From Gonatopus flavifemur (taxonomy: Eukaryota; Arthropoda; Insecta; Hymenoptera; Dryinidae), in NCBI GenBank assembly GCA_018340375.1, contig JAFFJZ010000001.1:52692001-52756000 (forward strand): a stretch of DNA of 64,000 nt, read 5' to 3'. Numbering within the stretch: the stretch's first letter is position 1; every line of letters begins with the position of its first letter. The translations under genes and the position numbers were made by a program. Below the pieces are notes generated by a model, which made no database searches, had not been told where the DNA came from, and saw nothing but the letters and a program-made list of their open reading frames with translations. This document shows, in pieces, positions 51,001 through 63,000 of this stretch.

Positions 51001-54000
51001 CGTAATGTATATACATTTAAGTACACACACAGAAAATTTCAAGTCAATTTGGCGATTATTGTCCAAGTTACACGGAGATTTTGAAAATTTGTTAACTCTA
51101 TGTCAAGTGCTTTTGGAACTGAATGCGTTTTTCTCCAAACTGTGTTTCCAAACTCGGTGACCAACATTACTCGAAAACGGCTGAACCGATCAGTCTCAAA
51201 TTTTAACACGAGCTTCTTGAATATATTTCTTAGTAATTAATCGAAGATTTTTTCTCACCGATAAATATTTTTTTTTTTATGAACAATTTAAGGCCGAAAT
51301 TTTGGTCAAAAATCGATTTTTTTTGTTGAGAAACCGCCATTTTGTCAAAAAAATCTATTTTGCTTATTCCTTTGATTAATTACTAGATTTAACATTACTT
51401 CAACGAAATCTGTTTGGTTTTTTAATTTCAGAGGATTCAGTTCACAGATATATAGTGGTCACCGCAAAACGTCTTTTTTGAGAGAAGCTCCCGGAGATCA
51501 GCTGTAGCTCCTTTCCAAATGAATATTTTTACTAATATTAAGTTTTAAAATACAGTTAAAAGATACCATGATATGTGCACAAATTTTCTAGATCAATAAA
51601 TCTCAAAGTTTTCTCAGGAAAAATTCTGGAAAATTCGCTTTTTTTCGGCCTTCCAACTGTATATAACCCCTTAATTTACAAATGTACTTGAAAAATGAAT
51701 ACAAATTCAAGAAATTTCCAACAGTGTACGTTTCATTACAATATATCATATGGAAATGTAATTATTATATAAATAAGGTAGTCAAACAGTTTTTGAAATT
51801 TTTTGTAATATACGGTACTTGAATAACGTAAAAAAAACATATGAGGAATAAAACGTTAGCAAAAACTCATTATAACAGACGTAATGCATTATTTTTATTA
51901 TTCTATCAATGGTAAAAAATTTTCAGAGGGAGTTTAATTTGGATGTTTTCTTTTTAATTTCATCACAGAACTGATAATCTTATCTGTATTTTCGTGATTC
52001 GCAAAATGAGCCGTAGAAATGTTTGAATTTGAGCTAGGTTCAAGTAAAATTCAACTACTTTTCGTGAATTGAATTGAGCCAGGTTCGAATCTGAATATCG
52101 TTCCTTGTTATAAAAAACTAATAGATCAATCGCGGCGATTCCTTGTCCGGTTCCATCTGGATCCTATCCCTGTTTTGGGACTAGATATTGGAACTTAGGC
52201 AACAGGCTTCGTAGGAATACGAGCATCACCAACATTACTCTACGCACTTGTTGCACAATGTACTACACGGAGAAAAAAATATACTACTTTTGCTTATTTT
52301 TTTTGCTAAACCAGAAAGAGGAAGTTCTGTAAAATTGATTTTTACATAAAAGTACGGGTGTTTTTCGTTCTCATGTTTTGTTTTTAGACTAATTTTGTCC
52401 TGACTGTTGAATGAAAACAGTACTTTTCCATGATTTTATTCAACAGTCAGGACAAAATCAGTCTAAAAACGGAATATGAGAACAAAAACCGTCCAAATTT
52501 TTCGACTCGGGTACGAATGAATAAATTAATTTTACTATAGATGCTTTTTGAAATTTAACGTTCAGCGTTTAAAATCTCAACCCTATCTATCATAGCTTCT
52601 ACAATATTCGTAATCTTCCGTATTTTCATGTAAAAATTCATTCCTAGTTTACTAAGGAAAATAACGAAAATCCGTATATTTTCGAACGGCATTTTTCTCC
52701 GTGTACACGGAAAGACCGAGTCTAATAATAATTAGAAAGAATTTATCAACGTTTAGAAAAATGACTGTCGATTTTGGGAAAAAGAGGATCGCTGAAAAAT
52801 ATTCGTAGTGAGTCTACCAAAAATTCGTAGTCAAAATATTAACAGTTGATAGGTTCATTGGTATTTTTCACAGTGAAACTATCAATTTTTAATACATTGA
52901 CTACGAATTTTTAGTAGACTCACTACGAATATTTTTCAGTGATCCTCGTTTTCCCTAAATTGACAGTCATTTTTCTAAATATTAATAGACCCGGTCTTTC
53001 CGTTTATTGTATGAGACAATGGGTGTGGAATCAAGACAATTTGCATATTCCGTGTAACATCCCAGATAACATTCTATGCGCGCAAAGTTTGAGCCACGAG
53101 AGTCACGTCCCACATAGCACAAATGACTCAGTAATATCTCCAGAATATTCTGGAGACATTGTAATATTGTCAGAATATTCTGGAGATATTACTGAGACAT
53201 TTGTGCTATATGGGGTCTTTGTGCGCGCAGTTTGCCAGTGTTTTGCTCGCAGATAATACTATCACTCGCCATATGCACGCAAATAGCAATCACGCTCACG
53301 TCGGAATGTGATGGATCCGACTTTGCAAGCGATTCAGTAACTAGATTTGCACGTGAACCGCTTGCATTTGCGGGCATAATGCTATTAGGGAGAATGAGTA
53401 TCCACACGGAGAAAACGATCTGCTCAAAAGTACCATCCCAGACAGCACCAAAGCTCCCGCAAAGAGCTCCCGTCATGCGACTAACAATGAGTTCAATATG
53501 AATACAGTGCATTCAAAATGAACTCTTGATGAAGAACTTAATGTTCAGAAAGAATCCATTATGTATAACGGGGACTATTTGAGAAGTCTTCAAGAAGTCT
53601 TCATGATCTTTTATGAATTCAAATTGATCATTTGGTGCTGGCTGGGATACTTTATAATGTTCGAGCATTACTCTCGTCCCAATCAAAATAATCACATGAA
53701 AATACTTCTAAAAGTACCAGACTTGCTTGAATTCTTCTGGAGAAGTATAGCACTTTTGTAGATATCTTCACGTAAATAATTTAACGGGAACAAGAATAAT
53801 GCTCAAACACTATAAAATATGGTACTTTTCAGTAGATCTTTTTTCTCCGTGCAGAGTAACAGAATGAGTGAATGTGTCTCTCTCGCATAGTTCCGTGCTA
53901 TCTTCGCGATGCTTCAATCATGTAACATCCGAGAATTGTGTGTGTGTTTACAGAATTCATGAAAAAAGTATATTACTATCATTTCACACTATTCTTTCTA

Positions 54001-57000
54001 TCGGAACTGTGTGGCAAAGAAACATTCACTCTCGCCATATAGAAATGAGCGGAAATTTTCAACTGGGATCTGCTCGAAATTACATGCATTTGAAAGACGA
54101 TGATTTGTTAATCCAAAAACAATTACTAGAACTTCCCAGCTGTTTTTAAATACCGAAAAATTTCAATGTTGCTGAAGTTTGAATCGTTTTCTGGAACGAA
54201 TTTGTGATCAAATAACCAAATATTTAGCTGTTAAAGCCCAAAAATCTTGCAGTACATTCTTTGATCGATGTTTCCAGTTGCGAAAAATTACAAAGAATTC
54301 ATTTGAGGAGATAAATAACGATGATTCATCAAATTTTGTGAGTTTGAATTTTCGTTTCGTTTCTATAAACGATTCCAACTTCACAAAAATAAATTTCACC
54401 AATTTTGGGAGCGGAAATGAGCGGAAATTTTCAACTGGGATCTGCCCGAAATTACATGCATTTGAAAGACGATGATTTGTTAATCCAAAAACAATTACTA
54501 GAACTTCCCAGCTGTTTTTAAATACCGAAAAATTTCAATGTTGCTGAAGTTTGAATCGTTTTCTGGAACGAATTTGTGATCAAATAACCAAATATTTAGC
54601 TGTTAAAGCCCAAAAATCTTGCAGTACATTCTTTGATCGATGTTTCCAGTTGCGAAAAATTACAAAGAATTCATTTGAGGAGATAAATAACGATGATTCA
54701 TCAAATTTTGTGAGTTTGAATTTTCGTTTCGTTTCTATAAACGATTCCAACTTCACAAAAATAAATTTCACCAATTTTGGGGGAGTGCCTTGAAAAATTC
54801 CAGAGATTTTGAGGGAAGAGTTCTCCAGAGGATTTCAAAGGTGTTTAGATACCCCAATAAAAATATTTCTCTTCAAAACTTCAACAATTTCTCTGCAAAA
54901 CTTCATTATCGCAATTCTTAGAGAAAGAAAGAATTTTTTCAACAGATTCATCTTCCAAAACTCTGTGAAATTCTGCATATTTCTGAACATTTCTATTGCC
55001 AGTAAAGGTCTCTCTGTACATTTCCAACTTATTGGTCAAAGTTGTTTTGTTGAGAGATGTTGAATTTTCTCAACATTTTTCTACTTGATAAATGGTGGAA
55101 ACATTTGACGAGGAAAGGAATTTTCTCCACGAATTCATACATTTCTCTGCAAACTACATTTGCAGAAAAAAATTTGAATCTTCTCTTTATTTGTCTATTC
55201 CAAGAATATTACGGCTTGTGGCGGAGAGTTGAGTTTTCGATACAAATTCATACATTTTTCTCAAATCGCATTTGCGGAGATAAAGTGAATTTTTTCAAAT
55301 TTTTCAATCGACTCAAAACAACTTAAGTAAAATTCACTAGTAGGCCTCGAAAAAACCTCTCTCCCACGACCGACTCATTCTTCCTTTCGGAGGATTCTGA
55401 ATCGATTAGTCTATATGCGACGGGAACGAATTTTTTAAAATTTTCTATCGATTTGACCCAGCACTTGGAAAAATTTACAAGTTGAGGTCAAAAAAATCCC
55501 CTCTCCCACGACCTATTCATTTTTCGTTTCAGAAGATTCTGAATTGATTGTTCTATACCTCACGAAAACGAATTTTTCAAAATTTTCCATTGCGATGATT
55601 CCCATAAGTGGTACTTTAAGATTACTGTAGTCATTTCGGAGATCCGCTGATGTGATGGAGGCTTTGCTTCTCACTCGCAGGACCCGGGTTCAATCCTCAC
55701 TGAGGAAAGTTCCTAAAAATGGACTTTCAATGTGGTGTCTCTTCCGTAATGTCATTCAAGTCGAACTGGAAGGAGATTTGTAGAGATAAACTCTGAACAA
55801 GAATTTTTTTTCTCAAGCAAAAGTGAATAGATAAAACAGAGATTTGTAGAGTAATGCAGAAATATGCAGAGAAGTATTTAATGTAATATGGAGATTTGGC
55901 GAGTTTTGTACGAATTTTGTGGAGAAATTCATAAAATATTACGAAGATTGGAAGAATTATGTACAATTTTGCAGAGTAATGCAGAAATTTGTAGAGTAAT
56001 ATTTATGGTTAAAAATTCTGCAAATTTCTCAAAGCGTCCGAAATCTGACAGTTATGTAGAAAAATCTGAAGAGTTTTGAAGAATTTTGAAGAGAAATATT
56101 TTTATTGGGGTACTTTTTCGAAGAGTTCCAATGATTTCCAAACAAAGTCAGAGTGCTTCAGAATTTTCCAGAGTTTTTCAGTAGAATGTAGAGAAATTTT
56201 TTTTCCACTCGGGGGCCTTTTTAGACTTCTGCTCCCTTATCCAATTAACCAAGCGATTGATACATATGATCTCGTGACCACATTCGTTACATAATGTTAC
56301 AACGCCCTTAGCGCAATTAAAACTAATTCTTTTTTCTAAGTTTTCTCCTTTAATGACGATTCTAAAACTCCGTGCCACTGAAATAGCCTTTTTTCGATGC
56401 TCTATTCTTTTCATACTTTGAGAAATGCATTACGACTGCTATAAAGTAAAAGAAAATCCACATGATTCTATAAGAATGTCCATGCAAGTCATTCACGTTT
56501 CAATAGAAAAATCTCAAACAAAATACTGGGGTGTATAATACATTGTGGGTTAAAAGGACATTGAAATAGCGATTAATAAGAAACGATAGGATATGAAAGA
56601 GAATATACCCAGATAGCAAAGTGTTGGAAAACTTCGCAACAACTTCCCAATATCATGGAGCAACTGTTGCAGCAAATCTGAAAGTTGTTGTTATGATGCT
56701 GCGAAGATGTTTGGATACATAGAGCTATGACACGTGAGATCAAACAATCCTCCAACAACACCGCAGCAACAGTTGCACTGCAACTTTTGCTGTCAGGGTA
56801 TATACAATGTATAGATAAAATAAAATAAATAATAGAGCGGTTTTGAAAAGTCTGCGAATGGCAGGTTTCATATGATTCAATAATTTTGAAGTGATCATCT
56901 ATACGTGATGAATTTATTAAACGTATATGTTACATATATACGAGTATTTCTCCCGTACGTAATTGACGTTTTATTTTATGTGAGTATTTTCTTCTGAAAT

Positions 57001-60000
57001 GATTGATGTGTTCTTGTTACTTTTCTAAATCATTCTCGAATGTTAATGATTAGTAATTATGAATTCAAGCACTTTCCACTATTAGCATATGTGAATACAT
57101 TCTTTAGAATACTGGATACGAAAATGGTCCTTTTTATGGCAAACAATATACAATGATACTCAATGAGAACCAGGATTATTACTGGTTTTGAAACCATTCG
57201 TAACACAGACACATGAAATATACATTCAAATGATGTCTTCACAAGATGTTAACACTTTGATCGGTGTTTGTTCAGAAATCATTCGAGGAGATCGATTTTC
57301 TGTACATATTATTTCGGAGTATTTTTCTTTTTAATTCAAGTATTGATATTTATATCTACATTTTGAGATTATATTTTTATTTTATGTCCATAACTGACGA
57401 ATTAGCATCAAATGAGATGTTGAACGTGTGGTAAAGTCTAAAAAATCTGTCAACTACATTGCACTTTTTGGTGATTTACAGTCATTTATACCGCTACGTT
57501 TGTACAATCGAATCACGTGTGCAGCATTGAAATACGATCTATAAAGAGAGTGTTGTCGATTCGTAAACAAGCTTTTGAAGACACTCATTTGATTCTATAA
57601 GTATCCGTTATTTCATGCGATTTTATTCCAAATCCTATAAAAATCATGAATCAATTTCCGAATTATTCCTAAATGAACCACTGATAAACACTGATTCAAT
57701 TGATATTCAAAATTTGTGTATCCAGTAATCTATATTTAGTCAATCAATTTTGTCAAATTCATATTCATATATAGCATATAATGGCAGCTGAAGCGTTTTC
57801 TTAAATATTCCGTCTTACTAATCGTTCGGTCAATTAGATCCAGGAAAACCCCGACAACATCTCCAACTTGCCATTGCTTGCCAAACGTTTCGGCTGTGCC
57901 TGAGTATACTTTTTCCTCCTTTAAAATAAAATTTCAATAGTTTAACAACAGTATTCTATCATCATTGTCAGTTATGGTACGTCCAATTATAATTATATTC
58001 CTTCCTTATGTTACTGATTTTTTTTTACCCCTTTTGGTGTTTCATACCGTCATTGTTTTACGGTTCAATACTCCGATTTATAACGCTAGATTCTAACTGA
58101 TACAAAGCCACATTTACGAATGAAACTTATCCGTTTCATTCTCCTGATAACACGAATGCGAAAACAAATTGAGTTAAGATGACATAAACACGTAGAGCGA
58201 CACAAGGAGATAGTAGTAGGGACAAAAAAGGGGGAGGAAAAGAAAAAGTAACGTGTGATGGACCGATTTGGGTACTTTGAAAATCATTGATCGCTTACTG
58301 ATCACTCGGTCTGTGACGTCAATGAAACAGCCAACTACGTCGCCCACTTGATATTTGTGACCAAATGATTCGACGGTACCGGCGTGTACCTTGGTCACCT
58401 AGTATTTCACCATGAATTGATGGATTAATCAATGCCCCTGAAGATGTTTTTCATTAACTCGATTCCTTTCAATCATTTCTCTTTATATTCGCACATGAAA
58501 GTTCAACAGATGAACATACAAGTTGACTTATTCTTACCCCAATCGCAGGAATTATTATTCAACTTTGACGAATCGAACAAATGAAATGATTATTTATTTC
58601 TGATGCGATGATCGATGTTGACTTGTGATTTGATGTTATTATGTCAAAAAGGAACTTTTATTGAGAACATATTATAATTTTCTGAATGTATCCAGTAAAG
58701 TATGTTTTCAATGTGAAAACACCTTTCGATTCTTTTTTAAAATACTCATTACAGCTGGATCGGCTGGTATGATGTTATAAAAGTCCCCCAAAGAACATTG
58801 CATACTTCCAATCATTTTGAACCCGATTCAATTTGTAATACGCAATAAATCAAGGTGTAGAGAAACGGCGGGTGGTATGGCCCGGCGGTCAGGATGGCCC
58901 ACCACGTATTTCCAGGATCTGACGCTAGGTTGCAGCACTACGCACTTTTGGTCACGGAGAGATTGTTGCTGTTTATCATGTGCGGAAACTTCATTGTTGT
59001 TAATACAGGGTGTTAAGAGAAATCTAACTTCTTCTATTCCCTTGTTCTTGGTGTACTGTGTCGGCTAGACTTGTGTAACTCATGAACGAGCCGTTCAAAA
59101 GAGCGGCTCACTCGACCGAGCCGAATGAAGTAGTTCAGAGATTCATAAAGATATACTTCAGTAATTCACACTAGATATTTTCATGTTTGTACCACTGATT
59201 CTTACTAAACAGAAGTTCCTACAATTTATTCAGACTTATCAACCTTCGGGATAATGGAGGAGGCATGTTACTAGAAATCGCGTGATCGCCATAAAGAGAG
59301 AAGCGCAGAATATATTATCATAGTAAAAGAATCTTTCACTATGATAATATATTTCCTATACAATTTTGATTCACTGTAAATTTTAGATTATGCATAATAA
59401 GTAAAGAAAATGGGACCGAAAAATAGTTCATAGAGGATACTAAATTGAGTTGTGAGAACTTTATTCAAAATAAGTGAGAACTAATTTAAATTCTTGGTTC
59501 AGGTTGTGAAATGGAAATAGATCCATTGCTTATGTTACGAAATTAATGGTTTTAAATGGATGAAATACCAAATCAGAAGGATAAAATTTGGAACACAATA
59601 TTTTTGCAACATCGTTGCCCAGACCCTGTTATAAGGACTCTATTTTCTATGCCCTTATCACTTTACGTGGAACATTATATGTGAGGGAACAAAGAGAACA
59701 AAAGAAATGCCCCCCTAATTCATGGATATTTATGAATTCTTCTTTAGATTATTCTCCACGAGAATAATTGAACTATTTAGCTCAATTGAAGTATATCACT
59801 GAACTACTTCAATTTAGTAAACGAGATATACTGAACTACTTCAGTGCCCAAGTCTAGTGTCGGCGAAACTTTGAGACGTTCTGTACTGAAGTAGGTCAGA
59901 TCATAAAATAATGTGTCATATCCTATAGAACACGTCTCATGAGTTTTAGGCGGTAATGTTTGTGTGTTTGGTTATGAACTAATTTTTTCGTCAAAAATCT

Positions 60001-63000
60001 CGATCGGGCGGTATGGCCCACATTAATCCATGAGAGTTCATGCTGAAATAATGGGGGATATGGTCTCGTTCGCCGATGGAATCTTGGCAAACCCATGCTA
60101 TGCCAAGTGAAGTGAGAAACGTGTGTGAAAAAATTGTGTTTATAAATAAATTGGTCAAAAAATTTTCCACATCCACATTGCGATCGTTCATTGTTATAAA
60201 AAAAAATAACTAGCCAACACGTGTTGCATTTTTTTATAACAAACAATCGCAATGTCGATTCAGGGTACACGTTTTCTTCGTATTCTTTGTTTTAGAATCG
60301 ATTGGTGGGATCAGTTTCACCGAACCTTGATCCTTGAATAAATAACCATGGGCTTCACCATGGACCCTAATGGTTTAGATTCGTATGGTTTGAATGGTAT
60401 ATTACGGACAAATTATACTATCATTGCGATAGAAGTAAGTTATCCAGTCCACAGTCTAAGTAAGAGTTGAAAAAACCATATTCAATGTTGAAAACAAATA
60501 ATTTTGTGTTAAAAAATATGTTCTCGTTTTAATTCACTGGTTTTTGGATGGTGGGCCATACCACCCCACAACGAAAAATTTTCCATAGATTTATGTATAA
60601 ACTAAAATTGTTCCTGATCTTTTATTTCACTAATGAAAATTTGTTCTTCAGGATCTATGTGAGAAAAATACTCCAAAAAGTTGTATCCCACACCGTAGCG
60701 ACATTCTTTCACTCTGGAGAGATTTTATCTCAGTTTTCCTTCTAGAGGGCCATACCACCCGCCGTTCTCCTAATCAGATTCATCAGCTATAATTAATCAG
60801 GTAATTTGAGCGGGACTAAGTCGGTTCCATGTTGAACCGTACAGAGTTGTTTTTACACTCCTCATTCGAAATGCGCAATGTTCTTTTACAAATTACCTTT
60901 ACAAAGATTGAATGTTCGTACAACATATTTAATCGCATTTAAATCTTAACTTTAAGCTACGTCAGAATAAAGTGAATGGGAATGTAAATGATACAAATTA
61001 CTCACATTATAACCGTCAAATGCCCACGTATTTTCATCACTTCCAAGCATACTGCCTGGCATGCAATCCGCTTTTGCCCAACCCACGCGCATTGGTCCAG
61101 CTGTGAGAACTTCGAATTCGAAGTACCATTTTCCGCTGCTCACAGCGTAATGTTTCTCAACTCTATACGTTCTGAATGATAACTGACGCAATCTACTCGC
61201 CTCCAAAAGTAACGCTAAGAGAATTTAATCAGAAATTCGTATATTGGAATTGTAGATTGAAAATAGTCATGGTTTTGTAAAATAAATCAAACCTTCGTGT
61301 TGTTCACCGGTTGGTGGATCCAGCATATACCCATACACCAGAAGAGTTCTTACGGTTTCACTGGCGGTATCGCGATTCGCCTTCTTAATCGCTTCGTCGA
61401 CTTTCGGATAAGGTACTAAATGAGGACTTCTTCTCATATCCGAATCTTCGTTCAATCCATAAGTCCAGCCTTGACTTATTCTCTCCTTGGCCCAAAGATT
61501 GTGTGTATTTTCCGCCAACTGATCAACAAGTTCTTCCATTTTAGGCGTTAAAGTTATGGCACTCAAATCAAGAGGAGCCGGTTTGTAACCGCTACTTTGT
61601 AAAAATGGTTCATTGGGTAATCTGAGTGTTTTGATCCTAGACGGTGGTTTGTCCATAGTTATGTAATATCCCAACGCTAGAATGGTTTTCAAAGTTTGCA
61701 CAGCCAATTGTGTATCGTAACGTTTTTCCGCGGCTGGTAATCTCTCAAATTGCACGATGCAAGGATGAATTTTTCTCAAATCGTCTCTGTGCTCTCCATA
61801 AATCCATCCTGCCTCGATTTTATTCATTGCCCACATTTCGTGAATGTTTTCAGCTAATTTGTCTCTTATTTGTTCGACGTATGCGGGCAAATTAACTAAC
61901 GATGTGTCGACGGGGGCTGGAACGAAGGCGGTATCGTCTTCCACTAACCAGGGTCCAGCTAGGACGACCTATAGATCGAGGATGTGATGAGTGAATAAAG
62001 CCTCATTCATGCTTTTTCATGTGAATTCTTTGTAGTACTGTTTCTTACCTTATTCATGTTGCCGAAGTAAAAGCAAGGATCTAACGATAGAATTTGTTGC
62101 GGTAGTAAACTTTCTACTAACGGTGAAAATTCTTCGGGTGGTTGGAATTTCAATCTTCCGTGATCACCGCCCAATAGGAAGCGACAAGAAAGTTTGGAGG
62201 AACAACTGATCGAAGGAAAGAACATACCATCCAAATTAAAATTCCTAAAGGAACCCGGGATGTGGTTACCGTTGAATGCAAAAGTTATTACAGGGACCGT
62301 TAAGTCCAAGGCACATCCTATGACATCACCTTTCCTTATGTAAGGCTCTGTCGCATTTTGAACCACCTGAGTTCTTCTACCACCGGTCCAAAGATACGCG
62401 CCGTCAAAACCAAAGGAATAGAGGTCATCTCCTACTCCGTTGCCTCCCCATTTTTCACCCCCGCCAGGGTACGGAACGTATCTGTTGGTAGATAAAACGT
62501 TCATTTACGTTTATCGTTTGGAACAGACAAAGTAAATTCTGGACAAATACTAACCCCACGGTGTTGGCCCACCCTATTCTCAAGTGAGGCATCATGTGAG
62601 TCGTTTGTTCGATGTGATCGACTGTTACTTCGAAGTACCATTTTTGATAAAGAGCGGAACCTTCGACTCTACCGACGAATATATTTGGTCTAACACTAGC
62701 CACGTGGTCTACGAGTTGCGTTTGTAGTAACAAATTTTTCCCTGGCAGTAGGAAATCACAAATGTTATTCTGTGATGATCGTACGGCAACTCCATTACCC
62801 ACGCACAAGGAACAAAGAACGTCCAGAACTTTAGGATCTCTTCCGTGCTTTTCAAGGAGAGAGATGATGACTTTGATATGTTCGTCCTAAAATCATGAAA
62901 AAGCTGTCAATTTATTGTACTCCAATTCAATTTGTTCATTCTATTTTGAAAATAAATACCCTCATCATATTCAGAGCCTCAGGAGAGTCGATCAAAACAC

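Noticed and set aside
54179..54793. Pairs of identical open frames on both strands
   Set aside because: Produced by the 372-bp tandem duplication; no protein-like features.
55640..55730. Possible true tRNA gene
   Set aside because: A and B boxes are present, but I could not pair an acceptor stem or a proper anticodon arm; better explained as a SINE head.
56178..56414. 78-codon minus-strand frame with CNECGHE
   Set aside because: The single CxxC-like motif is not enough for a zinc-finger call; surrounded by repeats.
59923..60270. 115-codon frame as a transposase for the 1.9-kb element
   Set aside because: No DDE/DDD motifs or helix-turn-helix seen; overlaps subterminal repeats.
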